A stretch of 64,000 nucleotides of DNA from RBG-13-51-18 sp963739395 (GTDB lineage: Bacteria; Chloroflexota; Dehalococcoidia; Dehalococcoidales; RBG-16-60-22). Below are positions 19,398 through 28,003 of the stretch, piece by piece (within the stretch, counting starts at the first letter, position 1; every line of letters starts with the position of its first letter). The position numbers and the translations under genes were made by a program. Under the pieces are notes generated by a model. That model was not told the origin of the DNA and did not search any database. It worked only from the letters and a program-made list of their open reading frames with translations. The DNA is taken from contig CAVUAE010000002.1 of the NCBI GenBank assembly GCA_963739395.1, positions 124,001 through 188,000 on the forward strand, in the 5' to 3' direction.

Positions 19398-20552
19398 CTA
19401 ACCCTGCTGAAAGCAATTACTCAAGGCCATAAACGGACCCATATAACGCTGTCCAGCATCGCTTGTAATGAGGTTGGTTGCATACGCCATGCAAAAGCGA
19501 TGATCCAGGTCAACTACCATTATTGAATTGCCGCCGGTCCAGTAGAAACTGTGTTCACTTGGCATCGGGATTTCCTTACCGCCCAGTCCCCAACCCAAGC
19601 CCCAGCGTACCGGTGACTTCATTACTAGGTCTTCACCGTAAAACTGCTCTTCGGTCGATTTGTAAAGAGTCTCCGCAGAAAGCAGCTTGATACCATCTAA
19701 CTCACCACCGCCAGCCATCAACGCTCCCATCCTTGCTAGAGAACGGGCGTTACCGTAGCCGTTTTGTGCCGGTATCTCTGCTGCCCGGAAAGCCCTCGTT
19801 TGGAAAATATCGCTAGGTTGGTAAGGATTACTGTGCATCCGATAACTGATACTATTAGGATCATCGGTTTTGTAGCCAGGCGCTCCGGGTCTCGGTATCC
19901 CAGAATATAGATGGTCACTGGTTCTGTCGTCTTCCCCAGCAGCGAGACCGATGTGGAAATCTATATCCAGCGGTTCCGCTACCTCTTCCCGGAAGAACGT
20001 GCCCGGCGTTTTACCGGTGACACGCCTGATCACCTCGCCGATGATATACCCGAACGTAAAACCGTGATAGCCGCAAGCCGTGCCCGGCTCCCACCACGGT
20101 GCTTGCTTCTCCAATAAGCTCGTAATATACTCCCAGTTATAGAGGTCTTCTGGGGCTAGCAGTTCGTCAAACCCAGCCACTCCGGATGTATGGCTCATCA
20201 CCTGACGGATAGTTATTTTTCCTTTACCAGCTTGCGCAAACTCCGGCCAGTAGCGGCAGACCGGAGCATCCATATCCAGCAACTCCCGGTCAACGAGGAT
20301 ATGCGCGCATAGTGCCGTGGGTATCTTAGTGATTGAATTGACCAGGGTGAGAGTATCCCTTTCCCAGGGCTTTGTCCGGGCGGTATCACGGTATCCGCCC
20401 CAGACATCAATAATTATTTCTCCGTTTAAAGAAAACGCAAACGAAGCTCCTAGTTCTCCTCCCTGAGTGAAATTATTCTCAAAGGCCGTCTTTACCGCGA
20501 CAAATTTTTCGCCGCAAGTACCATGGACCAGACCCATATCAGTCATAATCAT
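19398..20552 (-). CDS. Serine hydrolase, beta-lactamase/EstB-type
   Basis: The protein, about 384 residues, belongs to the class C beta-lactamase/penicillin-binding fold esterases. The nucleophile motif S-x-x-K is SITK (73-76) and the tyrosine motif is G-Y162-H-G, as in EstB-type esterases, followed by F-G-Y-I-I-G-E-V-I-R-R-V-T-G. The third motif is probably W-T-G-G-N near residue 340. There is no signal peptide, so it is probably a cytoplasmic esterase rather than a resistance enzyme. GGAGG fits the second in-frame ATG (20546) better than the first. The gene is bracketed by two copies of an aminotransferase 3' end, which suggests it was inserted or exchanged by recombination. Confidence 0.82.
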   Translation of the reverse strand: MIMTDMGLVHGTCGEKFVAVKTAFENNFTQGGELGASFAFSLNGEIIIDVWGGYRDTARTKPWERDTLTLVNSITKIPTALCAHILVDRELLDMDAPVCRYWPEFAQAGKGKITIRQVMSHTSGVAGFDELLAPEDLYNWEYITSLLEKQAPWWEPGTACGYHGFTFGYIIGEVIRRVTGKTPGTFFREEVAEPLDIDFHIGLAAGEDDRTSDHLYSGIPRPGAPGYKTDDPNSISYRMHSNPYQPSDIFQTRAFRAAEIPAQNGYGNARSLARMGALMAGGGELDGIKLLSAETLYKSTEEQFYGEDLVMKSPVRWGLGWGLGGKEIPMPSEHSFYWTGGNSIMVVDLDHRFCMAYATNLITSDAGQRYMGPFMALSNCFQQG

Positions 20553-20668
20553 ACCTCCATTTACTCAACAACGCAGATATATTGTGAATATCCAAAAGGG
20601 CGAAGCTGCGTATTTGAAATCCCAGGACTACAGGATTTGCAGATTACCCTAAGTTGTTTGAAAGAACG

Positions 20669-21856
20669 TTATCTCCTCCGGCACTTCTTAACAAACCGTC
20701 CCATTCTCTTTAGAGCTTCTTCGATGTCTGCCAAAGACGTAGCATAACAGCAGCGCACAAAACCCTCTCCGCATTTACCAAAAGCCGAGCCTGGCACGAC
20801 CGCCACCTTTTCCTCTTTAAGCAGCTGTTCGGAAAACTCCTCGGAGCTTAAGCCGGTGGGGGTTATGGAGGGGAAGGCATAAAAAGCCCCTTTGGGTTCG
20901 AAACATGGCAAACCGATGTCATTTAAGCCTTTGACGATGACCTTGCGCCGCCGGTTATAGTCTTCCACCATCTCTATGACATCCGGCTCGCCGGTATTAA
21001 GCGCCTCGATAGCTGCCACCTGGGCGGGAGTAGGAGCGCACATTATCGTGTATTGGTGAATCTTCGTCATGGCAGAAATAATTTCTGCTGGTGCCACCGC
21101 GTAACCGACGCGCCAGCCTGTCATAGCATATGCTTTGGAGAAGCCGCCTAAAAGTATCGTATTTTCCTTAACACCCGGCAGGCTGGCATAGCATGTATGC
21201 TCGCTATCGTAGGTCAGCCGCGCGTAAATTTCGTCGGAAATAACAATCAGGTTATGCTTTTTCGCGACTTTCGCGATATCCAGCAGTTTTTGCCGTGTCA
21301 TCACCGCACCGGTAGGATTTGATGGGAAGCCGATGAGAATCGCTTTAGTCTTCTTAGTAATTTTAGCTTCGATGTCTTTAGCTTCGACCGCGAAGTTGTT
21401 TTTCGGATAGGTCGGCACCATCACCGGTTTGCCCTCGGCGAGAATCACGCAGGAATCATAAGCTACGTAATGCGGGTCGGTCATGATGACCTCATCGCTG
21501 GGGTTGAGAATAGCGCGCATTGCCAGGTCTAACGCCTCGCTAACGCCGACGGTTATCAATATCTCGCTGACCGGTTTATAGTCGATGCCGTATTTATCTT
21601 TTAAGTATTGGCAGGTCAACTCCCGCAGTTCGAGGATGCCAGAGTTAGAGGTGTACATCGTATACCCCTTCTCCAGACTCTTGACCGCTGCCTCACTGAT
21701 GTGCCAGGGCGTGGCGTAATCCGGCTCGCCGACGCCTAAAGAAATCACGCCTTCCATGCCCTTCAAGAGGTCGAAGAATTTGCGTATCCCGGACGGAGAG
21801 ACAAGATTAACTCTATTGGATATAACTTTATCTAGTCTGTTCTTTTTCGTAATCAT
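20669..21856 (-). CDS. PLP-dependent aminotransferase, class I/II
   Basis: The 395-residue protein is a fold-type I aminotransferase. K241 in GGFSKAYAMTGWR holds the pyridoxal phosphate; the G-V-G-E-P-D segment near 41, N180-P-T-G and D208-E-I-Y are the usual cofactor and substrate contacts, and the C-terminal arginine is in F-V-R-C-C-Y-A. It belongs to the aspartate/alanine/aromatic group (AspC/AlaT-like); the amino acid cannot be fixed. An Lrp/AsnC regulator lies 18 bases upstream on the same strand. The pair resembles the alaR-alaT arrangement of Bacillus, so alanine or glutamate-pyruvate transamination is a fair guess. Confidence 0.9.
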   Translation of the reverse strand: MITKKNRLDKVISNRVNLVSPSGIRKFFDLLKGMEGVISLGVGEPDYATPWHISEAAVKSLEKGYTMYTSNSGILELRELTCQYLKDKYGIDYKPVSEILITVGVSEALDLAMRAILNPSDEVIMTDPHYVAYDSCVILAEGKPVMVPTYPKNNFAVEAKDIEAKITKKTKAILIGFPSNPTGAVMTRQKLLDIAKVAKKHNLIVISDEIYARLTYDSEHTCYASLPGVKENTILLGGFSKAYAMTGWRVGYAVAPAEIISAMTKIHQYTIMCAPTPAQVAAIEALNTGEPDVIEMVEDYNRRRKVIVKGLNDIGLPCFEPKGAFYAFPSITPTGLSSEEFSEQLLKEEKVAVVPGSAFGKCGEGFVRCCYATSLADIEEALKRMGRFVKKCRRR

Positions 21857-21874
21857 AGTATTTTCACGGCAAGT

Positions 21875-22360
21875 TTATAATACTACCTGTTGCCGCTTAA
21901 CCCCCTCCCCTCCCTCAAGAATTTCACCATCGTCCTTATAACGCTTGAGGACGAAGTGAGTGACCGTGCCCTGCACGCCCTCGATATGCGCCAGGTTTTG
22001 CGAGACGAAGTCCGCAATCTTACGCTCCGTCTTGCCAACGACAACCAGTAGCAGGTCGTAAGTGCCAGAGGCGAGGTACAGAGACCGTACCTGCTCGAAC
22101 AGGGCGACGCGCTCGGCAATAGCATCGAAACCGACTTCCGGCGCCGGTTTCACTTTCACCTCGATAAGCGCCCAGACCCGCTCATCGCCTTCCAGCTTAT
22201 CCCAGTTGACGACGGTTTTATATTTAAGGATAACCCTATCTTTTTCCGCTTGTTTGATAGCTTTGGTTACCTCGGCGGCGGATACGCCGACCATTGTAGC
22301 TATTTGCTTCTCCGAAGCATGGGCATCGTTTTCCAGGATTTTTAAGATGTCTTTCAGCAT
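21875..22360 (-). CDS. Lrp/AsnC family transcriptional regulator
   Basis: The 161-residue protein has an N-terminal winged helix-turn-helix (L-K-I-L-E-N-D-A-H-A-S-E-K-Q-I-A, recognition part S-A-A-E-V-T-K-A-I-K) and a C-terminal RAM/ligand-binding domain (A-L-I-E-V-K-V, G-T-Y-D-L-L-L-V-V). Such proteins form octamers and respond to amino acids. The neighbouring aminotransferase gene 18 bases downstream is its probable target, with autoregulation likely. The C-terminus is slightly extended and basic. A good ribosome site (AAGGAGGA) precedes the ATG. Confidence 0.9.
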   Translation of the reverse strand: MLKDILKILENDAHASEKQIATMVGVSAAEVTKAIKQAEKDRVILKYKTVVNWDKLEGDERVWALIEVKVKPAPEVGFDAIAERVALFEQVRSLYLASGTYDLLLVVVGKTERKIADFVSQNLAHIEGVQGTVTHFVLKRYKDDGEILEGGEGVKRQQVVL

Positions 22361-22457
22361 ATCCTCCTCCTTAAAAAAGTATTTGCTGAGATGAGAACAG
22401 ATATAAACAGAATATCATTTACGAGGGGGGAAAACAAGAGGGTGAACTCTAACTTGA

Positions 22458-23168
22458 TTAACGCGTACGCAGGCGTTCGATGACGTCTTTCAGCTCGGCG
22501 AGGTTTTTGATTTCCAGATGGTCCCCGTCTATTTTTCTCGATTCCTTACGCCAGTTATACCAGACTGGATACAAGCCGGCGCCAAGGGCTCCTTTAATAT
22601 CATAGTCCGGTTTATCCCCTACAACCCAGATGGCACCTGGTTTTAAGCCCATTTTCCTGACCGCTAAACGGAAGATATGTTGATGCGGTTTTCTAACTCC
22701 ATAGTCGCCGCTGGTTATGACAAACGAGAACCTATACGCCAAATTATGCTTGGCGAGCTCATTTTTTAATACAGAGGAACTGAAAATCGTGTTGCTAAGA
22801 ATACCCGTTTTTATCCCGCTAATTTCAAGGGTATCCAATAATTCATATATCCCAGTTACAGGCGTATATCGTATAGCAGCATCCCAGAACTCCCTTTCCA
22901 TTTCCGCGGGGCTGATGCTGAAGGTTACGCCAAGCGTTTCATAGAGAAGCTTTTGAAAGTTCTGACAATTATATTCAATCATGGACTCATCCCTGGCATC
23001 GTTCATCCAGTTTAGTTCATCGGCAACCTTCTGAACGTCCTCGGCGGTAACACCCGGATTGACTTGAGCCAGTTCGAGGAGTCGCCGGTTTCCCGCGAGC
23101 GAGTCAAATGATTCTATATGCAGGACAGTATCACCAAAATCAAAAATAATACCTAAAGGTCTGTTCAT
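22458..23168 (-). CDS. HAD-superfamily hydrolase
   Basis: This 236-residue HAD protein has the nucleophile D10 in I-I-F-D-F-G-D-T-V, a T/S motif (G-I-L-S-N-T), a lysine in G-V-R-K-P-H, and the final acidic motif V-V-G-D-K-P-D-Y-D. In motif I the usual second Asp (DxD) is replaced by Gly-Asp (DFGD), a variant found in HAD subfamilies. The helical cap after motif I indicates a small-molecule phosphatase or dehalogenase-like enzyme. It starts two bases after the nucleoside phosphorylase stop, so the two form an operon, and a nucleotide- or sugar-phosphate substrate is plausible. Confidence 0.85.
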   Translation of the reverse strand: MNRPLGIIFDFGDTVLHIESFDSLAGNRRLLELAQVNPGVTAEDVQKVADELNWMNDARDESMIEYNCQNFQKLLYETLGVTFSISPAEMEREFWDAAIRYTPVTGIYELLDTLEISGIKTGILSNTIFSSSVLKNELAKHNLAYRFSFVITSGDYGVRKPHQHIFRLAVRKMGLKPGAIWVVGDKPDYDIKGALGAGLYPVWYNWRKESRKIDGDHLEIKNLAELKDVIERLRTR

Positions 23169-23170
23169 TT

Positions 23171-23959
23171 TTAAAGACTTAAGCAGGCTTCCACAGACAG
23201 CCAGAAGACTTTTTCATTGATTGATGCCACGTTATCAACGTAGCGATAATCCCATTCGTCGCCGCTAACATCATCACCGGCAGCGAGGTATTGACCGAAG
23301 ACCACGCCGCGAAAATCCGCCACCGCTAAGAACGCCGAACACTCCATTTCAACGGCAATACAGCCTTCTTTGGTTCTATTTTTTACTCTGTTTTTCGTTT
23401 CCCGGTAAAAGCCGTCCGTCGTCCATACCTTCCCGATTTCATAATTGATATGGTGCTTTAACAGCACTTTCTCCAGTTTTTTGATAACTGGTTTCTTCAT
23501 GCGTATTTCTCTCGAAGGCGGACAATAATGAAAAGAGGTGCCCTCATCTCTTACTGCCGTATCAGGTATGATAACCATACCTCTATTCAGTTCTGACTTC
23601 AGTACTCCCGCACCCCCGCAGGCGACAAATTTACGGCAGCCTGCCGCAATCAATTCTTCAAATGTGCCAGCCGCTAAAGCTGACCCTACACCCGGATGTG
23701 CTATAACTATCGTTTTGCCTTCAAATTCCATCTGGTAAGCTTCATTAGGATAAACCGACGGCGACGGCAGTAAAAAGTCCAAAACCTTATCAAGTTTGCC
23801 CTCGTCAAGAAGCTTTCTTATCACTCCCCCGAAAAAGGTCATAACACAATATTCGGATGGGCTCTTGCCTGCGCCTTTAACGACCTGCGTAGGCTCGATG
23901 ATGGCTTTTTTATCGGGGTCAAATTCAGTTAGCGGTATTTGTTTTCTATATTCTTTCAT
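23171..23959 (-). CDS. Nucleoside phosphorylase (uridine/purine type)
   Basis: The 262-residue protein fits the PNP/UDP family. The phosphate and base regions are visible as P-G-V-G-S-A-L-A-A-G-T-F-E-E-L near 93-107, the glycine-rich C-G-G-A-G-V near 114-120, and the ribose-binding V-E-M-E-C-S-A near 200-206. A signature Asp sits in G-D-D-V-S-G-D. It splits a nucleoside with phosphate into base and ribose-1-phosphate. The sequence looks closest to uridine phosphorylase-like proteins, but the base is not certain. It heads a two-gene operon with the HAD hydrolase. Confidence 0.82.
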   Translation of the reverse strand: MKEYRKQIPLTEFDPDKKAIIEPTQVVKGAGKSPSEYCVMTFFGGVIRKLLDEGKLDKVLDFLLPSPSVYPNEAYQMEFEGKTIVIAHPGVGSALAAGTFEELIAAGCRKFVACGGAGVLKSELNRGMVIIPDTAVRDEGTSFHYCPPSREIRMKKPVIKKLEKVLLKHHINYEIGKVWTTDGFYRETKNRVKNRTKEGCIAVEMECSAFLAVADFRGVVFGQYLAAGDDVSGDEWDYRYVDNVASINEKVFWLSVEACLSL

Positions 23960-24073
23960 AAAAACCCAATTATATCACATTCCAGCCTTCCGGCAATACC
24001 GGCACTTTCCATGAGGGGTTGGGGCGAAAAAAGGACTGTTGGGTCACATGTTCATTAAAGAAATGTTATTCTC

Positions 24074-24790
24074 TCAAAGGTTTATGCGTCTAAGTTCCAT
24101 AGATAATTTATATTCAAAAAGCTCGACATTTGGTATAGTCTCTAAAGCTAGCTTTAGTTCTTCTGACACTTCGTTTGCAACAATAACAATACGCACTTTA
24201 GAGACATTAAAATGTTTTTTCACCATAGCCTGATAATATAGAACTTGTCCGGCGGTCTTTTCATAACCACGACTAACTTTCAACTCGATAACAACGTACA
24301 TACCTGTTGCATCAACTGCAAGTATGTCTATGCGTCTACCTGTGTCATCAATCGGAAACTCAAGTCCTGAAACATCGTCAGATTGTTTATAAAGCTTAAG
24401 ACCTGATTCTATTTTAGTAAGGTTGTTTGCTAAATAGCTCTGCAAATCCCTTTCATATGCAAATTGCTTTTCTTCATTATTTTCAATTTCCTCATCTTCT
24501 GACTCCTCATCCTGGGAAGCACGGTCAAATAACTTAAGCCAGAATTGAATACGTGTCTGTCCTTTTTTTGTTTTTCCTGATGGATAGATTTTTTCTAAAA
24601 ACTGAATAAGGAGGTTATTATCCTTTAGGGCTTTTATTATTTTTGCCCGTTTTAAGGTAGTTGTATAAGACAAATAACTATCTTTAGAAAATTGAACTTC
24701 ATCAGCAATATTCTTTAAGTTATTATCACGAAGAAATACATATGCTTCCTCTACCGAAAAATTCCTCTTATATTGAAATTCATCTACCAT
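24074..24790 (-). CDS. NucS/DUF91-like PD-(D/E)XK endonuclease
   Basis: The 238-residue protein has a C-terminal nuclease core from about residue 115: E-R-D-L-Q-S-Y-L, then G-R-R-I-D-I-L-A-V-D-A-T-G-M-Y-V-V-I-E-L-K-V and a G-Q-V-L-Y-Y-Q-A helix. The D...E-L-K triad plus Q is the PD-(D/E)XK pattern seen in NucS/DUF91 and related nucleases. The first 110 residues are charged and helical, with an acidic run (E-E-S-E-D-E-E-I-E), and could be a DNA- or partner-binding part. The DNA is markedly more AT-rich than the flanking genes, so transfer is likely. A role in defence or mismatch repair is possible but not shown. Confidence 0.72.
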   Translation of the reverse strand: MVDEFQYKRNFSVEEAYVFLRDNNLKNIADEVQFSKDSYLSYTTTLKRAKIIKALKDNNLLIQFLEKIYPSGKTKKGQTRIQFWLKLFDRASQDEESEDEEIENNEEKQFAYERDLQSYLANNLTKIESGLKLYKQSDDVSGLEFPIDDTGRRIDILAVDATGMYVVIELKVSRGYEKTAGQVLYYQAMVKKHFNVSKVRIVIVANEVSEELKLALETIPNVELFEYKLSMELRRINL

Positions 24791-24802
24791 TCTCCACCCC
24801 CT

Positions 24803-26263
24803 TTATTTGATTTCCGCCCTTTTCTTGTGCCAGTCCGTCGCCTGCTCGTAAGCGTAAGCCACGCGTAAGAGAGTCTCCTCGCTAAAGTGTTTGCCGATGA
24901 TTTGCATGCCAACAGGCAGGTTATCCACAAAGCCCGCCGGAATCGATATCCCCGGCACCCCCGCGATATTAGCGGGTAGCGTGCAAATGTCGCTTAAATA
25001 CATCGCTAACGGGTCGTCCGTCCTTTCGCCAATCTTAAAGGGGACGGTGGGGGAGGTAGGAGTGATTAAGGCATCGAACTTTTCAAATACCGCGTCGAAC
25101 TCTCGCCTTATCAAGGTGCGTACTTTTTGCGCTTTCAGATACCAGGCGTCGTAGAAACCGGCAGAAAGCGCATATGTGCCGAGCATGATACGCCGCTTAA
25201 CTTCCGGTCCGAAGCCATTGCCCCGTGTCTTTTCCATACTCTCCCACATGGTGTCACCCTTATATGAATAGCCGTACTTCACGCCGTCGTAGCGTGCCAG
25301 ATTAGCAGAAGCCTCGCTGGGGGCGATAATGTAATACACGGCGAGGGCATAGGGGTTATGCGGTAGAGATACCTCTTCTAGTTTGGCGCCAAGCTCTTCC
25401 AGTTTTTTTATGGCGACTTTCATGACATCGGATACGCCCGGCTGCATCCCTTCGACAAAATACTCTTTAGGTATGCCGAGTTTCATTCCTTTTAAATCCG
25501 TCTTTAAGCTTTTCGTATAGTCCGGCACCGGTTCGGGTACGGAAGTAGAGTCTCTTTTATCATGTCCGGAAATTACATTAAGTAAGAGGGCGCAGTCGGT
25601 CACGTCTTGCGTCAGTGGACCTATCTGGTCGAGCGAGGAGGCGAAAGCGACTAATCCGTAGCGACTGACCCGTCCGTAAGTGGGCTTCATGCCAACTACG
25701 CTGCAAAAGCCTGCCGGCTGGCGGATGCTGCCGCCTGTATCCGACCCCAAGGCACAAACCGCCTCGCTCGCCGCCACTGCCACCGCCGACCCGCCGCTGG
25801 AGCCACCCGGCACGCGGTTTAAGTCCCAGGGGTTATGTGTCGTAAAATACGCCGAATTTTCCGTTGATGACCCCATCGCAAACTCATCCATGTTAGCTTT
25901 ACCCACCATCACCGCGCCGACGGTATTAAGCTTTTCCATGACCATAGCGTCGTAAGGCGGGATAAAATTCTCCAGCATTTTCGAGGAACAGGTCGTCCTT
26001 ATGCCTTTAGTGCAAATAACATCCTTTATGGCAATCGGGATGCCGGTTAACGGTTGTGCATTACCTGAAGCGATAGCGGCATCAGCCTTTTTTGCCTGCT
26101 TTAAAGCCAGCTCTTCGGTAACCGTCATCAGAGCTTTGACCCTCGGCTCGACTTTGTTGATACGCGCCAGGTAATGTTTCGTCAACTCGACGGACGATAT
26201 TTTCTTTTCTTTTAGGAGTTGTTGGGCTTCGTGAATCGTTAGTCCGCCCGATATATTAGCCAA
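24803..26263 (-). CDS. gatA: Asp-tRNA(Asn)/Glu-tRNA(Gln) amidotransferase subunit A
   Basis: The 486-residue amidase frees ammonia from glutamine, used by GatB to convert Glu-tRNA(Gln) or Asp-tRNA(Asn). The Ser-cisSer-Lys triad is present: K in P-I-A-I-K-D-V, the amidase signature GGSSGGSAVAVAA, and G-S-D-T-G-G-S-I-R-Q-P-A. The start is TTG with an AGGAGG six bases upstream that overlaps the end of the SagB-like gene, so the frame is firm. gatC lies upstream in the same direction but is separated by the SagB-like gene. gatB is not in the window. Confidence 0.97.
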   Translation of the reverse strand: MANISGGLTIHEAQQLLKEKKISSVELTKHYLARINKVEPRVKALMTVTEELALKQAKKADAAIASGNAQPLTGIPIAIKDVICTKGIRTTCSSKMLENFIPPYDAMVMEKLNTVGAVMVGKANMDEFAMGSSTENSAYFTTHNPWDLNRVPGGSSGGSAVAVAASEAVCALGSDTGGSIRQPAGFCSVVGMKPTYGRVSRYGLVAFASSLDQIGPLTQDVTDCALLLNVISGHDKRDSTSVPEPVPDYTKSLKTDLKGMKLGIPKEYFVEGMQPGVSDVMKVAIKKLEELGAKLEEVSLPHNPYALAVYYIIAPSEASANLARYDGVKYGYSYKGDTMWESMEKTRGNGFGPEVKRRIMLGTYALSAGFYDAWYLKAQKVRTLIRREFDAVFEKFDALITPTSPTVPFKIGERTDDPLAMYLSDICTLPANIAGVPGISIPAGFVDNLPVGMQIIGKHFSEETLLRVAYAYEQATDWHKKRAEIK

Positions 26264-26273
26264 GTTAACCTCC

Positions 26274-26975
26274 TCAATCGACGGTGTTGCCTACTGGTAA
26301 GATGTAGAGAGGTGTCTCATCGCTAGAGAGACCTAAAACACGCTGCACGCTGGCATCATCAAAAGCGCCGACGGTGACTGCGCCGAGTTTCAAACCAACC
26401 GCCTGCAAACACATATTTTCCGCGGCATGTCCTGCCTCAAGATGGACGAATCTTACGCCCCGGTCGCCGTATTTTGACGTAGTTATTTCATAAACTGCCG
26501 TAATAACGATATCAATAGGCGCTTGCTTCACGCTCGTTTGCCCCAGAGCAGCTTGCGCCAAAGCCTGACGCTGGTCGCCATCTATTATTTTTTTACATGT
26601 ATGCGTCGCCGGGTCATAAAGATAAACCCCCGCCGTTACCCCTGTAACGTTGCCGATAATCACATAAAGCTTGAGTGGATATAATGCCCCGGCCGAAGGC
26701 GCCGTCCTTTTTCCAGAGGGGTCGGTAATCCCCTGCCCCGCCCAGAGAAGCTGGCTTAACTGTTCCAGCGTAATGGCTTCCCCGCTAAAACTCCTGACCG
26801 ACCGCCTGCCCCAAAGGGCTTGTTCGATAGATGTATCGCTGTCATGCGCTGGTGCTGTTAAAGTAATTTTACTCGTATCTTGGGTAACCGCCGATGTAAC
26901 TTGACCATTTGTACAACCCATGAGAGTAATGGCTAACGTCGTCAATAGCAATAAAGGCAAAATCCATTTTTTCAT
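26274..26975 (-). CDS. SagB/ThcOx-type nitroreductase-like lipoprotein
   Basis: The 233-residue protein starts with a lipoprotein signal (M-K-K-W, hydrophobic core, L-M-G-C21). The rest is a SagB-type nitroreductase domain: R-R-S-V-R-S-F near 53-59, L-S-Q-L-L-W-A-G-Q-G, S-A-G-A-L-Y-P-L (FMN contacts), and H-L-E-A-G-H-A-A-E-N-M-C-L-Q. SagB proteins are FMN oxidases of peptide azoles, or stand-alone oxidoreductases of unknown substrate. An exported, lipid-anchored form suggests redox work outside the membrane. It is inserted between gatC and gatA, and its end overlaps the gatA ribosome site, so it is co-transcribed with gat genes without an obvious functional link. Confidence 0.85.
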   Translation of the reverse strand: MKKWILPLLLLTTLAITLMGCTNGQVTSAVTQDTSKITLTAPAHDSDTSIEQALWGRRSVRSFSGEAITLEQLSQLLWAGQGITDPSGKRTAPSAGALYPLKLYVIIGNVTGVTAGVYLYDPATHTCKKIIDGDQRQALAQAALGQTSVKQAPIDIVITAVYEITTSKYGDRGVRFVHLEAGHAAENMCLQAVGLKLGAVTVGAFDDASVQRVLGLSSDETPLYILPVGNTVD

Positions 26976-27000
26976 ATATAAACTACCTCCTAGTGTCTAT

Positions 27001-27289
27001 TCACTCCAGCACCGGCTTGACTCTAAAGTAATCATCCTCACGTCGCGGCGCGTTAGCCATGACATCTTCGGTCGGTATGGATGGTTTTACCTCATCTTCC
27101 CGCATCACGCTCTCAAGAGTGACGGATTGCGCGGTCGGCGGCACACCCTCGGTATTCACTTTCTGCAATACCTCGAAGTGTTCCAGTAAATCTGGATAGC
27201 TGTTCGCTCATACGCGTTATTTCTTCTTCCGTCAGAGCCACCCGCGCCAGATGGGCGATATGCAGCACTTCTTCTCTGGTTAATTTCAT
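27001..27289 (-). pseudogene. gatC: gatC, amidotransferase subunit C, frameshifted as read
   Basis: GatC is the small bridging subunit of GatCAB. From the ATG at 27289 (a GTG at 27301 is the alternative), the frame reads M-K-L-T-R-E-E-V-L-H-I-A-H-L-A-R-V-A and stays typical to S-E-Q-L-S. After this the conserved sequence continues in another frame: L-L-E-H-F-E-V-L-Q-K-V-N-T-E-G-V-P-P, then A-P-R-R-E-D-D-Y-F-R-V and a TGA at 27001-27003. The span is 289 bases, one more than 96 codons. One extra base lies near 27191-27197. Without it GatC would have 95 residues, the normal length. As the gene is normally essential, a read or assembly error is likely; a true frameshift is possible. Confidence 0.85.
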
Positions 27290-27450
27290 CTTACGTCCCA
27301 CCCTTTTCCTTGGTTAATTTACTCGCCAATTATAACATTCGCTTTTCACTTCGGGCAATGTTTTATCTTAATAGTCGCATTATTAACATAAAAACGATAT
27401 AATATAGGTATTAAACATTTTATTTTTTATTTTAATTTAGGAGGTGTGAT

Positions 27451-27999
27451 ATGGGGGAGAGGGTAATGATATTTGTCGACGGCAGCAATCTCTACCATTC
27501 ATTAAAAGCTCATTTTAGCCGGATAGACCTGGATTTACGCAGGTTCTGTAACAAGCTACTAAGACGACGCCAGCTCATCAGAATTTACTATTATAACGCT
27601 AAAGTAGGCCAAAAACAGGAGCCGGAACTTTACAAACAGCAACAGGCTTTCTTCAACAGCATTAAAGCCATACCTTATACCGAGCTGCGGTTGGGTCGCC
27701 TGGTTTATACTAACTGGCCTAGCGTCCCGCCCTATGAAAAAGGCACCGATGTCCAGCTAGCCACAGATATGATAACTCACAGTTATAAAGGCAATTATGA
27801 CGTCGCGATTCTCGTGGCAGGAGATAACGATTTCGCCGGAGCCGTCCAGGCTGTTAAGGACAACGGAAAACACGTCGAGGTCGCCCTATTCGGCAGGCAG
27901 GGAACATCCCAGGAGTTAAGGTCCGCCGCCGATATGGTCATCGACATTAATGCCCGGTTCCTTAAGGACTGCTGGAAAGATTCATCGTCTAATAGATGA
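27451..27999 (+). CDS. NYN domain (LabA/DUF88-like) protein
   Basis: The 182-residue protein is a PIN-like NYN nuclease domain: I-F-V-D-G-S-N-L-Y (D10 region), G-T-D-V-Q-L-A-T-D-M near 98-107, and A-G-D-N-D-F near 123-128. These acidic residues bind a metal, and relatives act on RNA. The sequence resembles LabA/DUF88 proteins. AGGAGGTG is 7 bases before the ATG, and a TATAAT near 27400 may serve as its -10. The radical SAM gene starts right after it, so they form an operon. Confidence 0.85.
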   Translation: MGERVMIFVDGSNLYHSLKAHFSRIDLDLRRFCNKLLRRRQLIRIYYYNAKVGQKQEPELYKQQQAFFNSIKAIPYTELRLGRLVYTNWPSVPPYEKGTDVQLATDMITHSYKGNYDVAILVAGDNDFAGAVQAVKDNGKHVEVALFGRQGTSQELRSAADMVIDINARFLKDCWKDSSSNR

Positions 28000-28003
28000 G
28001 TTG

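Noticed and set aside
27113..27301. GatC as a genuine 62-residue protein
   Set aside because: The last residues do not resemble GatC, while the correct continuation is present in another frame down to 27001.
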